Below are positions 35,201-42,909 of a stretch of DNA of 64,000 nucleotides, piece by piece (within the stretch, counting starts at the first letter, position 1; the number at the start of each line of letters is the position of its first letter). The translations under genes and the position numbers were made by a program. Below the pieces are notes generated by a model. That model had not been told where the DNA came from, ran no database searches, and was given only the letters and a program-made list of their open reading frames with translations. This DNA comes from Paracoccaceae bacterium. Its GTDB lineage: Bacteria; Pseudomonadota; Alphaproteobacteria; Rhodobacterales; Rhodobacteraceae. The DNA lies in NCBI GenBank assembly GCA_029243395.1, contig JAQWSE010000013.1, positions 62,001 through 126,000 on the forward strand. Reading direction: 5' to 3'.

Positions 35201-35580
35201 TAAATGATGTTAACTTAGAAACACGAGCGGAAGCAGTAAAGTCAATGGACTATATAGATGCGGGCATTGATAAATTTCATGAAGTTAGTAATGCTATATC
35301 CATTAGTGCCTCTCGATTAGGTTACGCTGTAGAAAATACCTTAAATTCACTCATTAACTCAGAGGCGGCAATAGGTGATATTCTCGATGTTGATTATGCC
35401 ATTGAAGCAACTACCTTTGCGGTAAGCTCTATGGTTAAAGATACTTCTGTCGCAATGTTAGCTCAGGCTAATGCTCCTAAGCAGGCAGTTAATACCTTAG
35501 TTGGAAGAGTAATGGAAAACCAATGGGATCCAACATTCTTTCTTGTTCAGGGTGGAGGCTATAGATACAAAAACATTTAA
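32242..35580 (+). CDS. Giant flagellin with repeat-bearing central domain
   Basis: An 1112-residue flagellin, more than twice the usual length. Residues 1-140 are the conserved N-terminal D0/D1 region (SIKRMATGERIHKGADDAAG, RMRELTINAQSDTLDDAERKL, GVNLLDGS); residues about 1000-1085 are the C-terminal counterpart (ISASRLGYAVENTLNSL, DYAIEATTFAVSSMVKDTSVAMLAQANAPKQAVNTL), followed by an unusual 30-residue tail. Between them lie a hypervariable region, a GSGY...P-V module pair, five tandem repeats of about 75 residues and a His-rich segment. Exported by the flagellar system to form filament. The start is TTG with GAGGGA ahead. No other flagellar gene is nearby, so the gene is separated from its machinery. 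Confidence 0.88.
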   Translation: MAVSVSNSLTRILASGMESKERVLEASIKRMATGERIHKGADDAAGMHAGSILESQVRGLTVTVARQKETLNDLYTAEGAIIKIGDLLQRMRELTINAQSDTLDDAERKLIHREANSIKASIDLVAISTNSSGVNLLDGSYLNKSIQMSPQALDTMTFNISSIKADQMIFVRDDLTMKLDSTPYIFGYDEPSLQTSSANKIAAGQISLTGHEGFHEITIPAGMTAKQFASTVEVLGNGINASAVTKAELFNMANASGISFRLGANSAAESAASSGTLISATITNASDLSPLVTAVNNKTGTTGVSAEISSGGASVILTNAAGDDIFISHMDFSPEGLYVSNTPEANQNSIYARALDKDGIAANVANPNLSRGAGTDETVRFIDKHRHQHIDQEEGITSVNVTYKGSGYNTAPSVNFSGGGYSTDAAGNAGSSANYTATLTNGAVSSIDLTGGLLASRGDGYDSLPTVTLSAPPTQSFNARSAINMGTDTITLANHNFQTNDKMTYSNGGGTTLRGLYNDGRTYYAIRVDANNIKVAASADGGAINIRARGQAFNARSGASVSADTFSISNHPFSNGEVINYISGTRTLRGLTDGNNYTVSNATTNSFKLSGVDIVGMLDSFDAQSDVNHATNRISISGNNLLTNDRITYSSGGGAAIGGLTDGANYYVRSPSGSTIQLSDSSGNLVSIIARKTGNFNADSGVNVSNNKITVSAGHSLSDNDAVTYTTNSGTAIGGLTNGATYYVKNLSGNTFEVSTSSGGSTINLLPEQRNFNAQSNVSSNRIYMSSHKFSVNDAVTYSAEGGTEITGLTDGQTYYVASSGSGNYLRLSSTLGGSALAISAGSSEVHKLTGQNSGSASETHEFNGAHAGESGTHTFTNQYAGPDESHTFISTQYASASQNHTFKGHTATATAVEGQDDVADPVYYTNKTLDYERAAVVVGTVSMTSPLAIRLSTDNPTEKLGFYGSTFNYDSNDQMSGASLPPTKTVNDVNLETRAEAVKSMDYIDAGIDKFHEVSNAISISASRLGYAVENTLNSLINSEAAIGDILDVDYAIEATTFAVSSMVKDTSVAMLAQANAPKQAVNTLVGRVMENQWDPTFFLVQGGGYRYKNI
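33664..34785 (+). repeat. Five tandem ~75-residue repeats inside the flagellin
   Basis: Units begin at about 33664, 33892, 34096, 34321 and 34549, with Phe codons of the shared FNA/FDA start at 33670, 33898, 34102, 34327 and 34555, giving spacings of 228, 204, 225 and 228 bases. Each unit reads FNAxS, a beta strand, a H/N-x-F/L-x-N-D-x-x-T-Y segment, a Gly-rich turn, GLTDGxxYYV and a terminal strand. The pattern is degenerate at DNA level, so the duplication is old or diversified by selection. Confidence 0.85.
34798..34962 (+). repeat. Short His-rich repeats inside the flagellin
   Basis: Four to five copies of a motif near SETHEF / GTHTF / ESHTF / QNHTF spaced 13-15 residues apart, following the long repeats. 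The recurrent H-x-F with Gly, Ser and Tyr between copies forms a low-complexity, possibly metal-binding linker. Confidence 0.75.
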
Positions 35581-35782
35581 TTTTCTGACTAGCATTGTGT
35601 TTAACTTTGTATCTTAGGAAAATTTTCCAATCGTTTTCTGATTTTCTCTGCAATCAATAGGCAGATTTGTAGTTAGTTTGGGTCATCTTACAAAAAAGCT
35701 GATGATTGACTTGCTATATATTGACTAACGGACGTAGTTTGCATACGCATAGGAATAATTTAACTTTTCAAGTGAGGTTAAC

Positions 35783-36073
35783 ATGACAAAAGTTCTTCAG
35801 GTTACAATTTATAAATCCATATCTGATGATGCTAAACTAGCGGCTTATGCAGAGTTGGCTGGTCCGGCAATGGTAGCGGCGGGAGCCAAATTTCTTGCTA
35901 GAGGAATTCCAGTAGCCGTTAAAGAAGAGGGGCAGAAAACTCGAACGGTAGTAGTTGAATGGGAGAGCCTTGAAGCTGCTGAGGCAGGATATAATAGTAC
36001 AGGCTATCAAGAAGCTCTTAAGAAATTGGATGGAAGCGCTATTAGAGAATTTCGATACGTTGAGGTAGCTTAA
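35783..36073 (+). CDS. DUF1330 family protein
   Basis: A 96-residue ferredoxin-like alpha/beta-barrel protein. The layout LQVTIYKSISDDAKLAAYAELAGPAMVAAGAKFLARG...RTVVVEWESLEAAEAGYNSTGYQEALKKL is the DUF1330 pattern, including the conserved E-W/F-E.LE.A..Y.S..Y segment. Function is unknown; family members sit near catabolic genes. GTGAGGTTAAC precedes the ATG. It is a single gene between the flagellin and a converging RidA-type gene. Confidence 0.85.
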   Translation: MTKVLQVTIYKSISDDAKLAAYAELAGPAMVAAGAKFLARGIPVAVKEEGQKTRTVVVEWESLEAAEAGYNSTGYQEALKKLDGSAIREFRYVEVA

Positions 36074-36174
36074 TGGCCAAGGTGACTTTGTTAAACTGAT
36101 TTACTCAAACGCTATGGATTTTCTGAGGGATAAATTCACATAGCCCAATTTAATTGAGTATGGTCTTAGCTAAA

Positions 36175-36657
36175 TTAAGCTAAAAGAATTTCTCCTTCAA
36201 TTTCTATAGCGAAGTTCATAGGTAATCCAGCTACTCCGATAGCTGATCTAGCATGTTTTCCTATTTCTGCCCCAAAAACTTTGACAATAAGATCGCTAAA
36301 CCCGTTAATGACAAGATGCTGCTCAGTAAATCCCGGGTAAGAATTGACCATTCCAAAAACTCTTACCCAACCTTTTACGCGAGACAATTCACCAATTTCA
36401 TTCTTTAAATTTGATAAAACAGATAAGGCTATGCCTTGTGCTGCATCTTGTGCTTCTTCCATGGATAAATCCTTTCCTACCTGCCCATAAGGACCATCAA
36501 ACGTTCCGTCTGCAGCTTGTCGGGGATGTCCCGATATGAGAGCACGATCCCCTCGAACGTTGATAAAATTAAAGGGTAGGGTCACACCCGGGGGTAATTT
36601 TATAGATTTTGGCAAGGCGAGACCTAAGTTTTTTAATTTTTGTTCTGGGGTAGACAT
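36175..36657 (-). CDS. RidA/YjgF family protein
   Basis: A 160-residue single-domain RidA-family protein of the longer, Atu1372/SO1404-like type. The fold is recognisable from NFINVRGDRALISGH, AQDAAQGIALSVLSNLKNEIGELSRVKGWVRVFGMVNS and the closing HARSAIGVAGLPMNFAIEIEGEILL. Unlike the fused RidA domain near 1.7 kb, the HARSAIGVAGLP segment retains the Arg that binds the substrate carboxylate in deaminating RidA proteins. Such proteins hydrolyse reactive enamines/imines to ketones. AAGGAGAAGTTC stands ahead of the ATG. It is a lone gene converging with the DUF1330 gene. Confidence 0.85.
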   Translation of the reverse strand: MSTPEQKLKNLGLALPKSIKLPPGVTLPFNFINVRGDRALISGHPRQAADGTFDGPYGQVGKDLSMEEAQDAAQGIALSVLSNLKNEIGELSRVKGWVRVFGMVNSYPGFTEQHLVINGFSDLIVKVFGAEIGKHARSAIGVAGLPMNFAIEIEGEILLA

Positions 36658-36848
36658 GAACTTCTCCTTGAATAATCTTTTAATATTTAAAATATATACT
36701 AAGACCTAAAAAAGAAAAAGTGTCTCTTAACTACTATACGTTTTGGTTTTAGTTTGATGAGATAGGATCTAGCTGCCAAATGATGTACATAAGTTGAGTG
36801 AGCTAACTTTTACTATTTATTAAATTAAAGCTTATACCTGGAGTAAAC

Positions 36849-38345
36849 TTGGCCAAAAATTGCTTGAAAATTGTTTTACCCACCGCATTCATTCTTATTT
36901 CAATAATTTCGGTTTTTAACCTTATTAATGCAAGGAGCGGAGTAAGTGTTGAGAAACATTTTGCAAATGAAACCCCGGTCATTATTTTCACACCAAATGA
37001 AACAAGATCTGACATCTTGGTTTTTGTTGCACATGGTTTTGCAGGATCAGCAAGTTTAATGAAGTCAATTGCATTGTCCTTGGCTAAAACTGGTCATAGA
37101 ACTCTTACTTTTGATTTTCTTGGTCATGGTCGTCATTCATTGCCCTATTCTGGAGATATTATGACGGAAAAAGGGGCAACAAAGCTATTTGTTCAGCAAA
37201 TCAATGATGTTATCAACTTTTATTTGAAAAAAGAAGGTGTTTCCCAGGCTGTGATTATTGGGCATTCAATGGCTTCTGATTTAATATTTCGAACCGCCCG
37301 ATTAAATCATCATATTATAGGTGCCATTGGGATTTCTAATTATACTGATATGATTAAGAGGGATAAGCCGAGCAATGTGCTGATAGCTAACGGGATGTGG
37401 GAGTCGTCGTTACGCAACAAGGCTATCGATATTCTCAAGTCAATAGGTATTAAAAGCCCTCAAGAAGACGTGGTCTACGGTTCATTCCAAGACCGTTCGG
37501 CTAGAAAGATCACCTCAATTGAGAATGCTGATCATGTGGGTATACTGTATTCAAGTAAGACACAAATGGTCGTCAATAATTGGATCAATGATATTACTGG
37601 TAAAAAACTTAAGGTTGCAGCTAAAAATATCGGAATCTGGGCTTTATTATTATTTTTTTCTTTATTTTGCTTATTCTTAATCTTTGTTCAAAATATTCCA
37701 AAACAAGAACTAAAAAGAACTAATATCAATTTTAATCACTGTATACTAGGAAATGTAATTGCTTCAATATTTACACCATTTTTGTTAAGTTTTTATTCGA
37801 TCGATTTACTTCCTTTTACTGCTCACAACTATTTACTTAAGCATCTTTTTCTATACGCTTTTCTAGGTTTTTTGTTTACGAAGGGTTCTATTGCATCTTT
37901 ACCATTAGATAACTTTAATCTCTTAATTTTTACTGGATTAGTTATTTTTTTTACATTAATTTTAGGTGGCGTTCTTGATCAGTATGTAAGCACCTTTCAT
38001 CTTTCTGATACGAGAGTACCCATTTTTTTCCTTCTCCTGATTGGTTCAATTCCAATTACATTTTATGTTCAATTGTTTTATCAAAATTGCAATGCGGGTG
38101 TGTGGAAAGCTTCCCTGAGTAAGTTATTCCTTATTTTGAGTCTTGCCTTTGCGATGTTTTTAAACTTTGGGGAACTTTTTCTTTTAGGTTATGCCATTCT
38201 GTTGCTTTTCGCTTTTTGGTTGGTATTCACCTTTTTATCACACTTGGTGTTAAAAAGAACCGGAAGTTATTTATCAATTGCCTTAGCCAATGGTGTTACT
38301 CTTTCATGGACTTTGTCGACGGCGCTCCCACTTTACTTGCCGTGA
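36849..38345 (+). CDS. Alpha/beta hydrolase with C-terminal multi-span membrane domain
   Basis: A 498-residue protein starting at TTG 36849, six bases after GGAG. An N-terminal span covers about residues 8-28. Residues about 45-240 form an alpha/beta hydrolase: the oxyanion segment VAHGFAGSASLM, the nucleophile elbow IIGHSMASD and a C-terminal His in ENADHVGILY. Residues about 255-498 hold roughly eight hydrophobic segments with no recognised motif. The hydrolase part is therefore probably periplasmic or cytoplasmic and tethered to an unknown membrane module. The substrate, possibly an envelope ester or peptide, is not known. It converges with the DUF3137/LemA pair. Confidence 0.75.
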   Translation: MAKNCLKIVLPTAFILISIISVFNLINARSGVSVEKHFANETPVIIFTPNETRSDILVFVAHGFAGSASLMKSIALSLAKTGHRTLTFDFLGHGRHSLPYSGDIMTEKGATKLFVQQINDVINFYLKKEGVSQAVIIGHSMASDLIFRTARLNHHIIGAIGISNYTDMIKRDKPSNVLIANGMWESSLRNKAIDILKSIGIKSPQEDVVYGSFQDRSARKITSIENADHVGILYSSKTQMVVNNWINDITGKKLKVAAKNIGIWALLLFFSLFCLFLIFVQNIPKQELKRTNINFNHCILGNVIASIFTPFLLSFYSIDLLPFTAHNYLLKHLFLYAFLGFLFTKGSIASLPLDNFNLLIFTGLVIFFTLILGGVLDQYVSTFHLSDTRVPIFFLLLIGSIPITFYVQLFYQNCNAGVWKASLSKLFLILSLAFAMFLNFGELFLLGYAILLLFAFWLVFTFLSHLVLKRTGSYLSIALANGVTLSWTLSTALPLYLP

Positions 38346-38397
38346 TCGTCCAAAAAACAGCTAAAACAAGGATAGAAGACAAGGGTCTATATTTAGT

Positions 38398-39474
38398 TTA
38401 GAGGTTGAGCTGTATATTTAGTTTTAGTGTATCAACAATACTAAAAATAAGATTTAACTCTTTAAGCAAGCTCTTGCTGTCGTCAATAAAATCCTCTGGT
38501 TCAAAGATAGAACCAGGTTCAAACATATCCTTTTTTAGCGGAATCATAATAAATAATTCATTTCCAAAAAAACAGCACTGGATATTTTTCCCCCCAAAAA
38601 CTTCTGCAAGTTCGTCAAGTCTTTCCATGAAAGTGACGGTAAGTAAATAGCGGGCTGTAACTTGGTCATCAGAAAATACTTCAAATTTTTTTTCGAATTT
38701 AGGATCCTCGAGTTTTACCTTTTTGAGTGAGCCAAAGGAAAAAGTGCTTCGGAACCAATTACCAATGCTTCCAGCATCTTTTCTGACTACGGTTTTACCT
38801 TCAAACTTTTTGTTCATGCTGAGGGTAATCAATATTCCTTTAAATACTGTAACATAATAAGTGCTTTTTTTGGTTCGCCTTTTTTGTTCGAGTTCAGTTT
38901 CAAAGAGGTCTATTTCCACCCCTTTGTAATTGCCTTTGATATGGTCTTCACTCGTTTCTCTATTAAAATTGGGTATAAGGCCACTATATTCGTATGCCCC
39001 CGCGCTTTTCTGTGTCTCCGGATGATAATTAAAAGTCCCAAAGAAATTTAAAATGTTAGGAAATATTTCTGTTTTTATAGTGTCTTGGTACAAATCCATG
39101 GAACTTGTTATGAACCAGATTATTACTCCGTACGCTAGCAAAGTCATAAAGATTAAAACTTGGAAAGAATATTCCCCAAATAAGGAATACCAATCTATAT
39201 TTACCACTCCGAATGGAATTAGGACTATTATGGGAAGAGATATTAAGAAATTTCTTCGGGATTTTTTTAGGGCTAAAAGCCGGTCTTTCTCAAAGCTCGT
39301 AACTTTATCGCTTAAGTATTGGTCATAATGTCCTGCGAATCCCGCCTCCCATGGTTCATTTTCAGGAAATGATTTTCTCATTCCTCTTGATTTTAGGAGG
39401 TTAGGACTCAGGAGCCTAAAGATTCTTGTAATGAAAATAAGTGCATTGATTATTTCCCTGAATATTGAAAACAT
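38398..39474 (-). CDS. DUF3137 membrane protein, LemA partner
   Basis: A 358-residue protein with two hydrophobic segments at about residues 75-95 and 103-125, preceded by a charged cytoplasmic stretch. The large C-terminal soluble part (YKGVEIDLFETELEQK...LITLSMNKKFEGKTVVRKD...FEVFSDDQVTARYLLTVTFMERL) follows the DUF3137 pattern, including the usual degenerate galanin-like FEVYSDDQVEARYLLTP segment. DUF3137 genes often lie next to lemA, as here with a gap of 27 bases. The function of the pair is not established. Confidence 0.82.
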   Translation of the reverse strand: MFSIFREIINALIFITRIFRLLSPNLLKSRGMRKSFPENEPWEAGFAGHYDQYLSDKVTSFEKDRLLALKKSRRNFLISLPIIVLIPFGVVNIDWYSLFGEYSFQVLIFMTLLAYGVIIWFITSSMDLYQDTIKTEIFPNILNFFGTFNYHPETQKSAGAYEYSGLIPNFNRETSEDHIKGNYKGVEIDLFETELEQKRRTKKSTYYVTVFKGILITLSMNKKFEGKTVVRKDAGSIGNWFRSTFSFGSLKKVKLEDPKFEKKFEVFSDDQVTARYLLTVTFMERLDELAEVFGGKNIQCCFFGNELFIMIPLKKDMFEPGSIFEPEDFIDDSKSLLKELNLIFSIVDTLKLNIQLNL

Positions 39475-39501
39475 TCCATCAAACTTTCTTTTCAGTCATT
39501 T

Positions 39502-40068
39502 CTAGAGGTATTTATCCGCAGAGACAGGTTCTTTAGCTGCCTCATCAGTTTCGTAAAAAGGCATCACTTTGGCATTAGTATATTTTGCCAGAAGATGACC
39601 TGGAAATATTTCTATTGAGTTGTTGAGTTGCGCTACTGCAGAGTTATAAAAACGCCTTGCTGCAGCTATTTTAGCTTCAACTTCATTATAAGTTAACTGT
39701 GCTTTTACCATGGTCTCGTTAGATTTGAGATCTGGATATGCTTCAACTGAGATCATCATTTTTCCTAATTCTGATCCAAGGGCACTTGCAGCCGATATAT
39801 GTTCTTTAATAGATGTCGGATCTGTTTGGTCGTAGCCTTCGCTTTCCTTAGTTCTCAGTTTGGTTACATTCTCTAACAGACTCTTTTCATGAGCCATAAA
39901 TTTTTTGGCAATTGTCAGAATATTGGGTATTAGATTACTTCTATTTTTAAGCTGAACATCGATACCAGCTAGTGCTTCTAGAACATTGTTCTTATTGCGA
40001 ATAATTCTTGCATATAAGAAATATAATAGTCCCAAAACTAAAATAATTATTCCAAAAAATATTTCCAT
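39502..40068 (-). CDS. lemA: LemA family protein
   Basis: A 188-residue protein with one N-terminal span (MEIFFGIIILVLGLLYFLY) and a helical bundle. Typical LemA segments are NNVLEALAGIDVQLKNRSNLIPNILTIAKKFMAHE, SEAYPDLKSNE-like VEAYPDLKSNETM, and RRFYNSAVAQLNNSIEIFPGHLLAK. ATG 40068 is preferred because GGAG lies six bases upstream; two earlier in-frame ATGs overlap that site. LemA proteins are envelope proteins of unclear role. It forms a two-gene unit with the DUF3137 gene. Confidence 0.88.
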   Translation of the reverse strand: MEIFFGIIILVLGLLYFLYARIIRNKNNVLEALAGIDVQLKNRSNLIPNILTIAKKFMAHEKSLLENVTKLRTKESEGYDQTDPTSIKEHISAASALGSELGKMMISVEAYPDLKSNETMVKAQLTYNEVEAKIAAARRFYNSAVAQLNNSIEIFPGHLLAKYTNAKVMPFYETDEAAKEPVSADKYL

Positions 40069-40371
40069 ATTCATCTCCATTTATTTTAAAGAGCTTTTAA
40101 ATCAGCATAATTTTACATACCCGGCAGTATCTTAGGTTCAATGTTTAGTTCATTAGTTCACAAAATGAAAAGTAATTTAATCAAAAGCTGTCACTCTTTT
40201 AATGTTTTAATGGATTCGGGTAAATGGATAAAAAGCTTAAAGTAGGATGTTTATCCCTTTTGCATTTTCGGTTAATGTGAAATATTGTGTTTTGGTAGCA
40301 GAAATTAAAATTAATACCTATTACACTCTTTTAGCAGGCAGTATAAAAAATCAGGAAGAGGACAGAGAAAA

Positions 40372-41346
40372 ATGCGATATTACAATAGAATTTATTCTTT
40401 TTTATTGGTCATATTTTTCTTTTCTTTTTTGTCTACCAAGGAGGGTTGTTCAGATGAGGATATAAAAGATCAATATCCCGAAAATCCTTTATATTCTAAG
40501 CCAGTAGAGGTTATTCCTAATGTATGGACAGCAATTGGTGCAAGCGGTCCCCCAACTTATGAGAATACTGGACACAACAATAACCTCAGCTTTATTGTCA
40601 CAGGAGAAGGAGTTGTCGTTATTAACTCAGGGGCCTCGGCTTCTTTGGCGCAGGCCCTTCACGAAGAAATCAAACAAATCACCAGGCAACCTGTAGTTTT
40701 AGTCATTAACGAAAATGGGCAAGGACACGCTATGTTAGGCAATTCTTATTGGCAAGATCAAGGGGTTTCAATAATGGCTCATGAAGATGCAGTACATGAA
40801 TTCAATGAAAATGGGACACAAATTTTAGAGCGAATGCAAAATTATAATCAGGAAAAGGCCGAGGGAACACGGCTAGTAAGTCCAACAAATACTTTTTCTG
40901 AAAAACATATTATTTCTTTAGGAAATAAAGTCATAGAAGTTTTATATTTAGGACCTGCTCACTCTCCAGGTGATGTATCTGTTTGGTTGCCCTCCGATAA
41001 ATTGATCATAGCCGGGGATATGGCCTTTCATGAACGCCTACTTCCTATTTTTCCTGAAACCAATACGGCCGAATGGCTAGAAACGTGGGATAATGAATTT
41101 GAAAAGCTTCAAGCGGTTTACGTAATTCCAGGACATGGACATCCGACCAATATGGCCCAGGTTAGGCGGTATACGCGAGATTACCTCATTTTTTTAAGAG
41201 GGAAAATTGGGGACTTTCTCGATGAAGGAGGAGAACTACAGGATGCTTATTACGTAGATCAATCTCCATTCGCACATTTAAACACTTTTGATGAATTAGC
41301 TACTAGAAATGCAGGTCGAGTTTATGAAGAAATGGAGTTTGAATGA
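40372..41346 (+). CDS. Secreted metallo-beta-lactamase-fold protein with degenerate metal site
   Basis: A 324-residue exported protein: residues 1-26 are a signal peptide (hydrophobic FLLVIFFFSFLS). The MBL fold follows, with VVVINSGAS, the later ligands in GPAHSPGDVSVWLP and IIAGDMAFHE, and VIPGHGHPT. The main motif THxHxDH reads ENGQGHA (in VINENGQGHAMLGNSYW), so most ligands of the first zinc site are gone while the second-half ligands remain. Relatives with intact motifs are SoxH/quinoprotein-relay hydrolases of the periplasm. It may bind one metal or act as a binding protein. It stands alone, divergent from lemA. Confidence 0.78.
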   Translation: MRYYNRIYSFLLVIFFFSFLSTKEGCSDEDIKDQYPENPLYSKPVEVIPNVWTAIGASGPPTYENTGHNNNLSFIVTGEGVVVINSGASASLAQALHEEIKQITRQPVVLVINENGQGHAMLGNSYWQDQGVSIMAHEDAVHEFNENGTQILERMQNYNQEKAEGTRLVSPTNTFSEKHIISLGNKVIEVLYLGPAHSPGDVSVWLPSDKLIIAGDMAFHERLLPIFPETNTAEWLETWDNEFEKLQAVYVIPGHGHPTNMAQVRRYTRDYLIFLRGKIGDFLDEGGELQDAYYVDQSPFAHLNTFDELATRNAGRVYEEMEFE

Positions 41347-41423
41347 TAGTCTGATTCTTATTTAAAACAATTTGATGCCTAATTATTGTTGATCGTGAGA
41401 AAAGATTGGTTCCAAAGAGTGCT

Positions 41424-42197
41424 TTATGATATTGTGACCTCTACCTCTGATAGATCTTCTATTTTGTAAGTGATTTTGTCGCCCTTGAGGGGTTTACGTG
41501 TTTGTAAAACACTACCAGTCATTATAAGGCTATCTTTAGGAATTTTTTGCCCCATTTTTCCTAGATGATTCACTAACCACTCTAGTGAGAGTAATGGATT
41601 TGCACTCTTGATCTGGGCATGCAGGGCTGGTTCTGAGTTCCAATATAAAGTAGAATTCAGCTCATTGATTTGTAAGTTTTCCCAATTTGGAATTGGATTA
41701 CCCAAAATAACTCCTGCTGACCAAGCATTATCGGCAATAAGTGATAAAGCATCCAAATTTTGGTAATCGGCATTTCGGTCAATGATTAATTCAAATGCAG
41801 GATAGATACTATCAATATGAGAAAGCAGACTGAGGTTTGAAAACTTCGTTTCACCTGGGTCTATATCTTTAGAAATTTTTAACGCCAACTCAAATTCCAT
41901 CCCTAAGCCGTGATAATCTTCAAGACGAATTTGGTGCGCGCTAGGATAAATTTCCTTTAAGAAAATTCCCCCAGCTATTGGGCTATCAATTCCACACAGT
42001 TTCTGTTGTGTTACAGATGTTAGTCCGATCTTCAATCCACCTAGGACCCCTCTGGAACAATTTGCTTGGAATTCAAATTGGGCTAAATAAGCCTCTTCAG
42101 TTGAGATAGGGAGTAAGTCATCTGTTAGATTAGTAAATCTTTTCTTTTCTTTATGCTGGCTGATTAGATCTTCAGCAATTTGGATGGTTTTTCTCAT
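41424..42197 (-). CDS. 2-keto-4-pentenoate hydratase/oxalocrotonate decarboxylase family protein
   Basis: A 257-residue member of the fumarylacetoacetase-related hydratase family (MhpD/DmpH-like). Visible marks are GGLKIGLTSVTQQKLCGIDSPIAG, GMEFELALKISKDI with the metal-binding E-x-E, PAFELIIDRNAD, DNAWSAGVILGNP and the C-terminal MTGSVLQTRKPLKGD. Such enzymes work at the end of aromatic meta-cleavage, acting on 2-hydroxypenta-2,4-dienoate or 4-oxalocrotonate, but no ring-cleavage genes are in the window, so the substrate may be another 2-oxo acid. It is a single gene facing away from the next. Confidence 0.8.
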   Translation of the reverse strand: MRKTIQIAEDLISQHKEKKRFTNLTDDLLPISTEEAYLAQFEFQANCSRGVLGGLKIGLTSVTQQKLCGIDSPIAGGIFLKEIYPSAHQIRLEDYHGLGMEFELALKISKDIDPGETKFSNLSLLSHIDSIYPAFELIIDRNADYQNLDALSLIADNAWSAGVILGNPIPNWENLQINELNSTLYWNSEPALHAQIKSANPLLSLEWLVNHLGKMGQKIPKDSLIMTGSVLQTRKPLKGDKITYKIEDLSEVEVTIS

Positions 42198-42262
42198 ATT
42201 TTTTTTTCTGGTTGGTTTTGACCAAATTTGTGGAACTGGCTATACTAATTCATATATAACAC

Positions 42263-42862
42263 ATGCCAGAATTTGAGCATATACAAAATGTTTTTACCAG
42301 ACGAGGTTATTACGTGAAACAGACAACTGATTTTAAGTTGAGTGCTTTACAAGATAAGTTGCACCAAGCTGCTCAATTATTGAAAAAAGACCAAAGAAAA
42401 GCTAATAAAGCGGTTTATATAGGTGTTATTTCCGAACTGATGATATTTTTTAGGTCTGAGTATCCAGATTTAAATCGAGAACCATTTAAAAAGTTATTAA
42501 GTGATCTCCTGGAAGAGCGTTTAGTTTATGCTATGAATAGAACAGATTCCGAGGGGAACACTTATCAACAGGGACAAAACATTTCAAGAAAAAGAAAAAC
42601 CGATGCTTTAATTGTTGCAGCAATGGAATTAATTATAGGAGATGGCAACACTGAGCATGGCGCAGCACAGTTTGCTGCCAGTATACTTAAAAAGAAAAAT
42701 GAGGGCACTTTGCTTAAACTGCTTAAGAGCTATAGATCACCTCTCTTACCCGCGCACATACGGGAATTGGTGCAAACATTGAAGTTGGAAGGAAAAAAAA
42801 GGTTTAACGGTAAACAATCTGCGATAGTTTATCTGAAAAGAGCTGATCAGAACATCAAATAA
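42263..42862 (+). CDS. Unrecognised 199-residue basic helical protein
   Basis: I do not recognise this protein. It is rich in Lys/Arg and predicted mostly helical, without signal peptide or membrane span. Segments such as LSALQDKLHQAAQLLKKDQRKANKAVY and FKKLLSDLLEERLVYAMNR suggest two amphipathic helical bundles, and the C-terminal third is also basic (KLEGKKRFNGKQSAIVYLKRA). It has a plain ATG start without a clear ribosome site and is divergent from the hydratase gene. A nucleic-acid contact is conceivable from charge only. Confidence 0.5.
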   Translation: MPEFEHIQNVFTRRGYYVKQTTDFKLSALQDKLHQAAQLLKKDQRKANKAVYIGVISELMIFFRSEYPDLNREPFKKLLSDLLEERLVYAMNRTDSEGNTYQQGQNISRKRKTDALIVAAMELIIGDGNTEHGAAQFAASILKKKNEGTLLKLLKSYRSPLLPAHIRELVQTLKLEGKKRFNGKQSAIVYLKRADQNIK

Positions 42863-42909
42863 GATAAGGAAAGAAACCTTAATTAAAGGCAGATGGTATC
42901 AAAATTACA

